Assembly (NCBI GenBank): GCA_019636335.1
Contig: JAHBXR010000001.1
Location: 62,001 to 126,000 of the forward strand
Reading direction: 5' to 3'
DNA from: Pirellulales bacterium
Lineage (GTDB): Bacteria; Planctomycetota; Planctomycetia; Pirellulales; JAEUIK01
Length of the DNA stretch: 64,000 nucleotides
The notes under the pieces were generated by a model. That model was given only the letters and a program-made list of their open reading frames with translations, had not been told where the DNA came from and ran no database searches. Below are positions 36,188 through 45,057 of this stretch, in pieces (position 1 is the stretch's first letter; every line of letters begins with the position of its first letter). The position numbers and the translations under genes were made by a program.

Positions 36188-38511
36188 GGCACCAGCTCCT
36201 CGAGCAACTCGACCTGGGCGCGGTGAAGTCGGGAATAGATGCCCGACGAATGCAGCAGTTCTTCGTGTTGACCGACTTCGGCCATGCGGCCGCGGTCGAG
36301 CACGATCAGCCGATCGGCCTTCCGCAGGGTGCTCAAGCGGTGCGCGATGGCGATCGTCGTGCGACCGGCGATCAGGTTGTCGAGCGCCTCTTGGATCTCC
36401 CGCTCGGTTTCCGTGTCGACCGATGAAGTGGCCTCGTCGAGAATCAGGATCCGCGGGTCGATCAGCAGGGCCCGCGCGATCGAGATCCGCTGGCGTTCGC
36501 CGCCGGAGAGAGCCTGGCCGCGTTCGCCGACGAGAGAATCGTAGCCGTCGCTCAGCCGCAGGATGAACTCGTGCGCCCGGGCAGCCCGCGCGGCGGCGAT
36601 GATCTCGGCCCGCGTGGCGTTGGGACGGCCGTAGGCGATGTTCTCGGCAATGGTGCCATAGAACAAGAACGGCTCCTGCAACACCAGCCCGATGTGCCGG
36701 CGGTATTCCTCGACCGGAAAGCTCCGCACGTCGGCGCCGTCGATCAGGATGGCTCCCTCGTTCACGTCGTAGAAGCGGCAGACGAGGTTCACCAGCGTGC
36801 TCTTGCCCGAGCCGCTCGAGCCCACGAGGCCGATCATCTCGCCCGGCGCCACGCTCAGGTTGATGCCGTCGAGCACCGTGCGGTTGCCATAGCGGAAGCC
36901 GACGTTGCGGAATTCGATGGCGCCCGACACGCGTTCGAGATGCACGGGCACGCGCGGCTCTGGCACGCTCGGCACGCGATCGAGAATATCGAACACGCGC
37001 TGCGCGCACGCCGAGGCCCGCTGCGTGGCCGAGAACATGCGGCTCATCGATTCCAAGCGGGTATAGAAGCGGCCGATGTATGCCAGGAAGGCAGTCAGCA
37101 CACCGACGGTGATCTGGTGATTGAAAATCAGCCAGGCGCCGCAGGCCCAGACGACGATCAGCCCCACCTGGTTCAGCAGCACCACCAAAGGCCAGAAGAA
37201 GGTCCACACCCGATTCACGCGATCGTTGGCGTGAATCACATGGTCGTTCGCCCGGCGAAAGCGTTGCACCTCGCGCTGTTCCTGGGCAAAGGCCTTCACG
37301 ACGCGGATTCCCGGGATCGTGTCGGCCAGCACATTGGTCATTTCAGCCCAGGCCTTGCCGCCGCGGCGAAAGCCGATCTGCAGCCTGGTCCGCACACGGT
37401 AGATCATGTAGCCGATGATCGGGAAGGGGACGAGCGTGGCCAGCGCCAGCAGCGGATCGATCGAGAACAAGATCGCCGCCGTACCGACGATCATCAGCAC
37501 GTCGGTCGAGAAGTCGACCAGGTTGTCCGACAGGAACGTGCAGAGGCGTTGCGTATCGCTCCCGATGCGCGACATCAGGTCGCCGGTTCGTTTGCCGCCG
37601 AAGAATTCGAGCGAAAGTCGCTGCAGGTGCGCGTAGGTTTCGTTGCGCAGGTCCGCGCTGACGCGCTCGCTGGCCCAGGCCATGACGAAGCCTTGCGCCC
37701 AGCTCAAGATCCACGCGGCAAAGCTAGCCCCGGCCAGCCCCCCCAGCAACCATGCCACCAACCGAATGCGCGGCGTCTGCTGGCTGTGCAACTCCGCCAG
37801 TTGTTGTGCTTGCAAGGCCGGGTCGTGAGCCGTCTGCGCTCGAATCGCTTCGACTTCGGTCTGATAAGGAATGAGTACGTCGTCCAACAGGGGCATCGTC
37901 AAATAGGGGGGGACGAGCCCCGCGGCGGTCGTGGCCAGCGTCAGCACGAAACCGAGCAGGATCAATCCGGCCCGCGGCCGGGCAAAGCGCAGCAGACGAA
38001 ACAGGGCCATCGAGTCGCGCAGGTGCCACGGCGGTGGGGCGTCGCCTGGCGTATCGAACGAAGCGTTACCTCGCGCCGCTGCGGTGTCGCTCGACCGGCT
38101 CGTTCCCCACGTGGCCCGTGCCTGATAGGCGGCGGTCAGGGCGTGGGCGGCCGACGAAAGATGCTGCGTGTAGCGCCATTCGCCCAGTTGTGCCTCGCGG
38201 CCCAGCAGTTCCAGCTTGCCGACGCCGGCGCGTTCGCTCGCGCGCAGTTGAGCGACCGCGTCGAGCGACCAAGATCGCACGCCTTCCGTAGTGCAAGTGA
38301 CCACACGCTGATCGGTCAACAGGACCAACTCGTGGGCGAACTGCAAGGCCTCGTCGAGATCGGTTTCAAACCAGCCGACGAGGCGCTCTTCCGGCGCGAG
38401 CGCAGCGGCCACGACAGAGCGCCACGTGGACGGAAGTGCTCGCAACGAAGCGTGTTGTTCGGACAAGGTAGGCAGACTCCAGGTTGCTGACCGCGGAGGC
38501 GGACGAACCAA
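36184..38511 (-). CDS. ABC exporter (ATPase-permease fusion), cyanophycin-locus type
   Basis: 775 residues. Positions 1-165 are an extra N-terminal domain (SLRALPSTWRSVVAAALAPEERLVGWFETDLDEALQFAHELVLLTDQRVV) absent from ordinary exporters. A six-helix permease domain spans about 175-490, and the ATPase about 530-765: Walker A GSSGSGKST (Lys570), signature LSGGERQR (669-676), Walker B ILILDEATSSVD. The same layout is annotated elsewhere as a 'cyanophycin metabolism-associated ABC transporter', as I recall. It would work as a homodimer in the membrane; the substrate is unknown. The frame starts with a TTG at 38511 and no good ribosome site, so the exact start is uncertain. The downstream DUF1854 gene overlaps by four bases. 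Confidence 0.88.
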   Translation of the reverse strand: MVRPPPRSATWSLPTLSEQHASLRALPSTWRSVVAAALAPEERLVGWFETDLDEALQFAHELVLLTDQRVVTCTTEGVRSWSLDAVAQLRASERAGVGKLELLGREAQLGEWRYTQHLSSAAHALTAAYQARATWGTSRSSDTAAARGNASFDTPGDAPPPWHLRDSMALFRLLRFARPRAGLILLGFVLTLATTAAGLVPPYLTMPLLDDVLIPYQTEVEAIRAQTAHDPALQAQQLAELHSQQTPRIRLVAWLLGGLAGASFAAWILSWAQGFVMAWASERVSADLRNETYAHLQRLSLEFFGGKRTGDLMSRIGSDTQRLCTFLSDNLVDFSTDVLMIVGTAAILFSIDPLLALATLVPFPIIGYMIYRVRTRLQIGFRRGGKAWAEMTNVLADTIPGIRVVKAFAQEQREVQRFRRANDHVIHANDRVNRVWTFFWPLVVLLNQVGLIVVWACGAWLIFNHQITVGVLTAFLAYIGRFYTRLESMSRMFSATQRASACAQRVFDILDRVPSVPEPRVPVHLERVSGAIEFRNVGFRYGNRTVLDGINLSVAPGEMIGLVGSSGSGKSTLVNLVCRFYDVNEGAILIDGADVRSFPVEEYRRHIGLVLQEPFLFYGTIAENIAYGRPNATRAEIIAAARAARAHEFILRLSDGYDSLVGERGQALSGGERQRISIARALLIDPRILILDEATSSVDTETEREIQEALDNLIAGRTTIAIAHRLSTLRKADRLIVLDRGRMAEVGQHEELLHSSGIYSRLHRAQVELLEELVP

Positions 38512-39406
38512 GCAGGACAGGGGCGAGGGGGCGTCGCTGGCAGACAGAGCGGATACGGCGCACCAAGGCGCTCGGCCATGATACGGATTCTGTCGGCCGC
38601 GCGTTCGCTTGGTCGCGAATTCGCCGATTCTTTACGCGATGCCTGCTCGATTCTTCGCTCGCGGTCCTTATCTTCGACCGCCGAGGGGCAGATTCGTCAC
38701 AGACGGCAACGTTTTTCCAATCGGTCGAGTCGCACGTCTGCTAGCGGCGATGCACGACGTGCCAACCGTAACGACGTTGACGTTCACGACAGGCAGTCGA
38801 AGTCGGAAATCTCGCCGGCTTAACGTTTTCGAGCGGTGGGCACGCTGCTGTCGGAATAGTACGCAAACGACAGCAAACCGTCCACGGAGCGAATGCGTAA
38901 AGAGGTGCCAAGGAGATCGCTCGAATCTTCGGCGACCAGCAACGGCGATAGGCGAAGCGGGGTGGTTTGCAACGCCTGTGTGGCTGAGCGTGTTCGCCGA
39001 GATTTTTTCGTCGATACGTAGAGGATGTTTACCAGAGGCGAACGGAATCGGAGTCATAATTGGATATCCATGCGGGTGTGCTTGCCCGCGGCGATGTTCA
39101 TCCCCAAGCATGGTTCGGATCGGCCGACGAATAGGGCCGGACTCGAGCTTCCTACCCCCTGGCGAGGGCAACGATCTTCGCCTCCCCCCTAGGTCAACAA
39201 CGGTGCCGGTCCGCGCAAGTGGGCTGTCCCTGATAAACCCGCGCGACCACGAGTCGCGCCATCGCTGACAAGAACGAAAACAACAAACAACTTCGGGCAG
39301 GTGGTCGTCCGCGGCACGCAACCCTAGGACGTTCGCCTGCTCTCACCTTGCTGGATTCGCTTCGAACCGCGCATCGAAGGCAAAGCATCGCTGAGGAATT
39401 CATTAG
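38512..39406. other. Long 895-bp divergent interval, ABC exporter / cyanophycin synthetase
   Basis: No supported gene. Two overlapping antiparallel frames of about 218 codons exist, but neither shows a motif, a ribosome site or protein-like composition. It holds inverted repeats: TGCTGTCG (38846-38853) with CGACAGCA (38868-38875), and GCGCGAC (39241-39247) with GTCGCGC (39253-39259), the latter about 150 bp before cphA. It could hold the control region of both arms of the locus, or a decayed gene. Confidence 0.5.
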
Positions 39407-42127
39407 ATGGAGATTCGTAAGGTTTTGACCTTGGCCGGACCGAACGTGTGGGCGAACTTCCCCGTGTTGGAAGCCTGGGTCGACTTGCAGGAGCTGAAGG
39501 ACTCCCCTTCGGACGAGCTGCCCGGCTTTAACGAGCGGCTCATGTCGTGGCTTCCCACGATGATCGAACATCGGTGCAGCATTGGCGAGCGTGGCGGTTT
39601 CTTCGAACGCCTGCGCCGCGGCACCTGGCAGGGACACATTCTCGAGCACGTGACGCTCGAACTGCAGACGCTTGCCGGCTGCCCGGTGGGCTTCGGCCGC
39701 GCGCGAGAGACGGCCGAAGAAGGGGTCTACCGTGTCGTCATCGAGTACGAGGAAGAAGCCCTGGCCCGCGCCGCGCTCGAGACGGCCTTCCGGCTGTGCC
39801 AGGCGGCGGTCCACGATCGTCCCTTCGACGTGGCGGCCGAGGTCGCCCGGCTGCGCGAGATCGCCGCCGACGTGCGCTTGGGCCCCAGCACACGTGCGAT
39901 CGTTGACGCGGCGGTCGCACGCGGCATCCCCTTCCGCCGGATGAATGCCAATAGCCTGGTGCAGCTTGGCTATGGTACACGGCAGCGGCGCATCGTGGCT
40001 TCCGAAACGGACGCCACTAGCGCCATCGCCGAATCGATCGCGCAGGACAAAGAGCTGACACGCAATCTGCTGGCGTCGGCCGGTGTGCCCGTTCCTTGCG
40101 GCTGGCCCGTCGACAACGCCGAAGAGGCGTGGGAGGCCGCTCAGTCGATTGGCCTGCCGGTCGTCGTCAAGCCGCAATTTGGCAATCATGGTCGCGGCGT
40201 GGCGACCAACCTGAAGACGCGCGAAGAGGTACTCTCGGCGTATGCGGCGGCGCGGCAGGAAGAAGAGACCGTCATGGTCGAGAGCTTTGCGCCCGGCTGC
40301 GACCATCGCTTGTTGGTCGTGGGGGGGCGTCTCGTGGCGGCGGCCCGTCGCGAGCCTGCGCACGTCATCGGCGACGGTGAGCATACGATCGACCAGTTGA
40401 TCGACGCCGCCAATCGCGATCCGCGCCGCGGCGACGGGCACGCGAACACGCTGAGTAAGATCCGCATCGACGACGTGGCCCGCGACGTGCTGGCTGCGCA
40501 GGGATTCACGGGCACGTCCGTGCCGGCTGTCGGACAGCGCATCCTCATTCGCCGCAATGGCAATCTCAGCACCGGTGGCACGGCCACCGATGTGACGGAC
40601 GAAGTTGATCCCGAAGTGGCCGCCCGCGCGATCGAGGCCGCCCGAGTGGTCGGGCTCGACGTGGCGGGGATCGATGTGGTGGCACTCGATATCCGCTGCC
40701 CGCTCGAAGCGCAAGGGGGCGTGATCGTCGAAGTCAACGCCTGCCCGGGATTGCGCATGCACGTGCAACCCTCCGAAGGCACGAGCCGTCCCGTGGGAGA
40801 GGCGATCGTCGAGCTGCTCTTCCCGAACAACGACAACGGGCGTATTCCACTCGTCGCCGTGACGGGTACGAACGGCAAGACCACGACCACCCGGCTCGTG
40901 ACCCACATTCTCAAGACGGCCGGTAAGCTCGTCGGCATGACCTGCACCGATGGCCTCTTTCTCGATGGTCGCCGCATCGATCAGGGGGATTGCAGTGGTC
41001 CGCAGAGCGCCCGGTCGGTGCTCATGAATCCGCACGTCGAAGCCGCCGTGCTCGAGACCGCGCGCGGTGGCATCCTGCGCGCCGGTTTGGGCTTCGACCG
41101 TTGCGACGTGGCGATCGTCACCAACCTGGGCCAGGGCGATCACTTGGGACTCGGCGGTGTCGAGACGCTAGAGCAACTTGCTAAAGTGAAACGCACGATC
41201 GTCGACGTCGTTGCGCCGACGGGAGCCGCCGTGCTCAATGCCGCCGACCCGATGGTGGCCGACATGGCGTCGTACTGCCCGGGCAGTGTCATCTTTTTTG
41301 CCCTCGAAGAAACGCAACCGCGATTGGCCGAGCACCGTCAGACCGGCGGCGCGGCCGTCTTCGTCCGCGATGGCTCGATCATCCTGACGCGTGGCGAGGA
41401 AGAGATCGTGCTGACACCGCTCGCGAGCGTGCCGCTCGCCCGCGATGGCCGCGTCCGCTTCATGGTCGAGAATGTGTTGGCCGCCGCCGCCGCGGCCTGG
41501 TCGCTGGGGCTGCCGCTGGCCACGATCCGCGCGGGCCTGGGAAGTTTTGCGGGGGACGCCGACAGCGTGCCGGGCCGTTTTAACATCCTGAAGGTGGGTG
41601 GCGCGACGGTCATCGTCGACTACGGTCACAATCTCTCGGCACTTGCGGCCTTGATCGAAGCGATTCGCGTCTTCCCGCACGAACGCCGCGTGGCGGTCTA
41701 TTCGGCCGCCGGAGATCGCCGTGACGAGGACATGGTCGTTCAGGGCGAACTGCTCGGCCGGGAATTCGACCGCGTGCTGCTCTACGAGGATCACTACACT
41801 CGTGGCCGCGCCGATGGCGAGATCATCAAGCTGCTCCGGCAGGGGATGCAAGCCGGCGGACGCGTGACCGAGGTGTTCGAGATCCGCGGATCGCTGATGG
41901 CGGTCGAGGGGGCCCTCGAGATGACCCGAGCCGGCGACCTGCTGTTGATTCAGGCCGACGTGATCGACGAGACGGTCGACTTCGTCCGCAACTACCTCGA
42001 GCTCCACCGGCTGTGGCTCGATACGCCCGCTCCGGCCGAGTGCCCCGAACGATTGGGGCAAATCTATGGACAGCAGGCGATTCCGGCCCCGGCAAACATG
42101 CCATCCATTTTCCCGCTTTCTACGTAG
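39407..42127 (+). CDS. cphA: Cyanophycin synthetase
   Basis: 906 residues, the usual CphA1 size. Three parts are visible. The N-domain (about 1-160) contains GHILEHVTLELQ with His77, Glu80, His81 and Glu85. The ATP-grasp domain (about 215-475) has LPVVVKPQFGNHGRGV and EVNACPGLRMH, and adds aspartate. The Mur-ligase-like domain (about 480-880) has P-loop VTGTNGKTTTT (Lys491), ETARGGILRAGLGFDRCDVAIVTNLG and DYGHN, and adds arginine. The enzyme makes the nitrogen store multi-L-arginyl-poly-L-aspartate in the cytosol. GAGGAA lies nine bases before the ATG. It diverges from the ABC/DUF1854 operon and ends at a strong hairpin. No cyanophycinase gene is in the window. Confidence 0.97.
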   Translation: MEIRKVLTLAGPNVWANFPVLEAWVDLQELKDSPSDELPGFNERLMSWLPTMIEHRCSIGERGGFFERLRRGTWQGHILEHVTLELQTLAGCPVGFGRARETAEEGVYRVVIEYEEEALARAALETAFRLCQAAVHDRPFDVAAEVARLREIAADVRLGPSTRAIVDAAVARGIPFRRMNANSLVQLGYGTRQRRIVASETDATSAIAESIAQDKELTRNLLASAGVPVPCGWPVDNAEEAWEAAQSIGLPVVVKPQFGNHGRGVATNLKTREEVLSAYAAARQEEETVMVESFAPGCDHRLLVVGGRLVAAARREPAHVIGDGEHTIDQLIDAANRDPRRGDGHANTLSKIRIDDVARDVLAAQGFTGTSVPAVGQRILIRRNGNLSTGGTATDVTDEVDPEVAARAIEAARVVGLDVAGIDVVALDIRCPLEAQGGVIVEVNACPGLRMHVQPSEGTSRPVGEAIVELLFPNNDNGRIPLVAVTGTNGKTTTTRLVTHILKTAGKLVGMTCTDGLFLDGRRIDQGDCSGPQSARSVLMNPHVEAAVLETARGGILRAGLGFDRCDVAIVTNLGQGDHLGLGGVETLEQLAKVKRTIVDVVAPTGAAVLNAADPMVADMASYCPGSVIFFALEETQPRLAEHRQTGGAAVFVRDGSIILTRGEEEIVLTPLASVPLARDGRVRFMVENVLAAAAAAWSLGLPLATIRAGLGSFAGDADSVPGRFNILKVGGATVIVDYGHNLSALAALIEAIRVFPHERRVAVYSAAGDRRDEDMVVQGELLGREFDRVLLYEDHYTRGRADGEIIKLLRQGMQAGGRVTEVFEIRGSLMAVEGALEMTRAGDLLLIQADVIDETVDFVRNYLELHRLWLDTPAPAECPERLGQIYGQQAIPAPANMPSIFPLST

Positions 42128-42222
42128 ATAGATTGGATGGTTCGGGCCGGAAAATGGGACGCCGTGGCCTAAAGGTTGGCGCCATCGTCACTTCCGCCCG
42201 ATGCACTCCGGCGATAGAATTG

Positions 42223-42269
42223 AAAGGACGCCTCGAGGGGCCTGGCAATAGGCCCTTCGAGCGTCCTTT
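42223..42269 (+). terminator. Long-stem terminator after cphA
   Basis: AAAGGACG ... GGGGCC pairs with GGCCC ... CGTCCTTT over 19 base pairs, with one bulged C (42231) and one G-U pair, around an eight-base loop (42243-42250). CCTTTCCCCTTT follows. It stands 95 bp after the cphA stop and before the next gene. Confidence 0.8.
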
Positions 42270-42318
42270 CCCCTTTGCCAACTAGCGAATCGGAAGCGTC
42301 TCTGCCGAGACGCTGAGC

Positions 42319-42990
42319 ATGATGAGTCTGGCAACCGAAAACACAGAATTCGTCGCCGACGACGAGTACGTGGGCGAGTATCGCGCCCTGTCGGCCCTGG
42401 CCGTGACGAGCGTGGTCTTGGGCGTTTGCTCGGCGGCGGCGGTGCTCGATTGGTCGCTCGCGCTGTTTCCGCTGGCCGGTATCGTCTTTGGCATTTGGGC
42501 CCTCGTGCGCATCCGGCGAAATTCCGAGACGCTGACCGGCGCGAAGATCGCCAAGATTGGCCTGGCACTCTCGATCCTGGGGTGGGCCGGAGGGTGGTCG
42601 TGGCTTACCTACGACTACCTGACCGAGGTGCCCCCCGGTTATGAACGCATCTCGTACGCCGATCTCCAGGCCGATGCGACGGGAACGCCCGTCCCGGCGG
42701 CTGCGAAAGCGCTCGATGGCAAACGTGTGTTCATCAAGGGCTACGTCTACCCCGGTGCGCAGACCCAGGGCATCCAACGCTTCGTGCTCGTGCGAGACAA
42801 CGGCACGTGTTGCTTCGGTGGCGCAATGCCCAAGTTGAACGACATGGTCGACGTCAAACTGTCCGATCCGTTACGCATCGTCTACGCGACGGGTGTGTTT
42901 CGCGTGGCGGGCACCTTCCGCGTGCAATCGACGAGCGCCCCCGGATTGGGAGAGGTGCTCTACCAGTTGGACGCCGACTACGTGAAGTAG
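42319..42990 (+). CDS. Membrane protein with C-terminal 'CCFG' domain
   Basis: 223 residues. Two or three hydrophobic segments (LSALAVTSVVLGVCSAAAVLDW, LALFPLAGIVFGIWALV, GLALSILGWAGGWSWL) resemble a DUF4190-type membrane domain. The outside domain from about residue 110 carries GKRVFIKGYVYPGAQTQGIQRFVLVRDNGTCCFGG. The same pattern, GY-P-Q--GI--FVLVRDN--CCFG, recurs in the lipoprotein encoded next. The adjacent cysteines suggest metal or disulfide chemistry, but I know of no proven function. The protein begins MMSLATENTEF; either Met could start. It is followed by two genes on the same strand with 44- and 30-bp gaps, a probable operon. Confidence 0.78.
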   Translation: MMSLATENTEFVADDEYVGEYRALSALAVTSVVLGVCSAAAVLDWSLALFPLAGIVFGIWALVRIRRNSETLTGAKIAKIGLALSILGWAGGWSWLTYDYLTEVPPGYERISYADLQADATGTPVPAAAKALDGKRVFIKGYVYPGAQTQGIQRFVLVRDNGTCCFGGAMPKLNDMVDVKLSDPLRIVYATGVFRVAGTFRVQSTSAPGLGEVLYQLDADYVK

Positions 42991-43034
42991 CACGGCCGGT
43001 GCAGACCACGTTCACTTCGCCCCTCGAAGTCAAC

Positions 43035-43670
43035 ATGCCACGACAGGCGTTACAACTCGGATCGCTCGCTGGCCTGCTCTTGCTCGTCGTCGCGGGCTGC
43101 AACGACGCCTCGTCGCCCGCCGTGGTCGTGGCCGAACGGACGGAATCCGCGGTCGAGGCGCCCACGAACGCCACCAGCGAGCCCGCGGGCGAGAATCCGG
43201 CGTCGGCGGCCTCGCCTGCCGCCGTAGTTCCCGCCGTAGCACCGGCTACGACACCAGCGTCGACCAACGTACAACCCGCCCCGCCGGCGCCTCGCGGACC
43301 GACGAAGGAAGTCACCTTCGACACGGTGAAGCTGGCGCTCGAGAAGGATCAGCCTTTCGAGCGGTCGTTGCTGACGCCCGAGGTCCTGGCCATCGACAAC
43401 CAGCCCATCCGTATCCGCGGCTACATTCTGCCGAGCTTCCAGCAGACCGGCATCAAGCAGTTCGTGCTCGTGCGCGACAATCAGGAATGTTGCTTCGGTC
43501 CCGGCGCGGCGCTGCACGATTGCATCGTCGTCGACATGAAGCCGGGAAAGACGACTCAATACACCGTACGCCCCGTGGCGGTGGAAGGGGTCTTTTCGAT
43601 CCGCGAGATGAAGGGGCTCGACGACAAACATCTGGCGATCTACCACCTCGATGGCGAATCGGTCGAGTAG
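43035..43670 (+). CDS. Lipoprotein with 'CCFG' domain
   Basis: 211 residues. Signal peptide with lipobox GLLLLVVAGCND (Cys near residue 21), then a low-complexity Ala/Pro/Thr linker to about residue 90. The folded domain follows: VLAIDNQPIRIRGYILPSFQQTGIKQFVLVRDNQECCFGPGAALHDCIVVDMKPGKTTQYTVRPVAVEGVFSIRE. This domain is a paralogue of the one in the preceding membrane protein, with the same double cysteine. It probably sits on the outer side of the membrane, tethered by lipid, as a partner or functional twin of its neighbour. Function unknown. The start at 43035 gives the complete signal peptide. Confidence 0.8.
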   Translation: MPRQALQLGSLAGLLLLVVAGCNDASSPAVVVAERTESAVEAPTNATSEPAGENPASAASPAAVVPAVAPATTPASTNVQPAPPAPRGPTKEVTFDTVKLALEKDQPFERSLLTPEVLAIDNQPIRIRGYILPSFQQTGIKQFVLVRDNQECCFGPGAALHDCIVVDMKPGKTTQYTVRPVAVEGVFSIREMKGLDDKHLAIYHLDGESVE

Positions 43671-43700
43671 TCGAGTTCCCTCTTGAGCAGTGAGGCGATC

Positions 43701-44867
43701 GTGCCCGAAACGCTTCACTCCGTCGGCAAGCGACACCGTCGGTTGACGCTGCTTGTGGGGCTTATCGCGACCCTTTGGGGGGGGCAGCTCGTCGCCTGTC
43801 CCTTCTGTCCGGCGCTTGTTCCCACGCTCTGTCAGCAGCGTGAATCGGCCGCCGTCGTGCTATTGGCCGAGATCGTCTCGCGCGACGAAGCCGGAGCTCG
43901 GGTACGCATTCACAAGATTCTTAAGGGAGAGACCGCTCCGACCGCAGGCAAGGAAATCTGTCTCCCCACCGCGCTGATCGGAGACGCACGCGGCCTGGTG
44001 CTCCTCTTCGGCTCGCCCAAGACGAGCTCCGCTACCAGCATCGAGGAAATGGACTGGATGGTGCGGCCCGTCGACGAAACCAGCTATGCGTACTTCGCGC
44101 GTGCGCCCGGCCTGCGGACGCCCACGTCTGAACGCTTGCGCTACTTCGTACGGTTTCTCGAGCATCCCGATCCTAGTATTGCCGCCGATGCCACGATGGA
44201 ATTCGCCCATGCGCCGTTTAGCGACGTGGCCGCCATCGCCGATGCCTTCGACTTTCCGCAGGTCCGACAATGGCTAGCGGACGATCGCGTGCCGCAAGAG
44301 CGGAAGGGCTTCTACGGACTCGTCCTGGGGTTGGCCGCGGCGCTCCGGGACATGGCTGCAAATCGCGAACTGCTGCACGCCAAGGTCGGTGAGCCGGGCG
44401 CCGATCTGCGTGCGGGTTTCGACGGCATGCTGGCCGGTCTGTTGTTGCTCGACGGCGAGCCGGCGCTCGAGTTGATGGAAACACGTTTTCTCGCCAATCC
44501 CGACTCGCGCGACGGAGACGTGCGTCACGCCCTGGCCGCGTTGCGGTTCTATGCCGAGTATGGTCGCACGATTTCGCTGACACGCATCGCCCAGGCGGTA
44601 CGTCCGCTGTTGGATCGGCCGGAGTTTGCCTCTGCCGCGATGGTCGAGCTCGCGCGCTGGCAAGATTGGTCGGCACTGAACCGGATCGTTCCGCTCTACG
44701 ATGCGGCGGGCTACCCGCAGCCCGGCACGCGCCGCGCCGTCGTGGGGTACCTGCTGGCGGCGCCTGGTCCCCAGGCCGCGGCCGCCTTGGCCGAATTGCG
44801 TCGGCAGCATCCTGCCGAGGTCGCCGAGGCCGAGCAGCACCTTTCGCTCTTCGGCGGGGCGAAGTAG
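43701..44867 (+). CDS. Exported 'CPFCPA' protein with helical repeats
   Basis: 388 residues. A leader helix (LTLLVGLIATLWGGQLVA) ends just before CPFCPALVPTLCQQRESAAVVLLAEIVSRDEAGARVRIHKILKGE, which places a Cys-Pro-Phe-Cys pair at the mature N-terminus. From about residue 140 the protein is helical with HEAT-like spacing (YFVRFLEHPDPSIAADATMEFAHAPFSDVAAIADAF, LLAAPGPQAAAALAELRRQHPAEVAEAEQ). I recall similar proteins with a 'CPFC' start next to CCFG-domain genes in planctomycetes, but no function. The GTG at 43701 has GAGG six bases upstream and is preferred to the TTG at 43683. Third gene of the CCFG operon. Confidence 0.75.
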   Translation: MPETLHSVGKRHRRLTLLVGLIATLWGGQLVACPFCPALVPTLCQQRESAAVVLLAEIVSRDEAGARVRIHKILKGETAPTAGKEICLPTALIGDARGLVLLFGSPKTSSATSIEEMDWMVRPVDETSYAYFARAPGLRTPTSERLRYFVRFLEHPDPSIAADATMEFAHAPFSDVAAIADAFDFPQVRQWLADDRVPQERKGFYGLVLGLAAALRDMAANRELLHAKVGEPGADLRAGFDGMLAGLLLLDGEPALELMETRFLANPDSRDGDVRHALAALRFYAEYGRTISLTRIAQAVRPLLDRPEFASAAMVELARWQDWSALNRIVPLYDAAGYPQPGTRRAVVGYLLAAPGPQAAAALAELRRQHPAEVAEAEQHLSLFGGAK

Positions 44868-44933
44868 ACAGGTCTTTTCTCGCCGGCTGCCGCAAACTCT
44901 GCTGCGCGTTGTAGCCCCCTATGCGGCTTGGGT

Positions 44934-44961
44934 TTGCGACCACGGGTCGGCCCGCTATACT
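44934..44961 (+). promoter_or_regulatory. Putative sigma-70-type promoter for ricT-like gene
   Basis: TTGCGA (44934-44939), a 16-base spacer and TATACT (44956-44961) lie about 97 bp before the start at 45058. The -10 matches five of six consensus bases, the -35 four of six. Confidence 0.45.
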
Positions 44962-45057
44962 TCAAAGTAAGGGACGCTCGCCAGCGGCCGAATGCCGCGC
45001 GGGGGTCGCACGCGGCTGACACAGCCGCCCGATAGCATCAGGGATTTCCAGCCGCCC

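Noticed and set aside
36571-38490. 639-codon plus-strand frame across the ABC exporter
   Set aside because: Antisense of a complete ABC exporter with all ATPase motifs; the frame itself is low complexity.
38609-39321. Two antiparallel frames of about 218 codons between the ABC exporter and cphA
   Set aside because: Neither has a ribosome site, a motif or a protein-like composition (many Arg, Pro and Ser). They are likely by-products of high GC.
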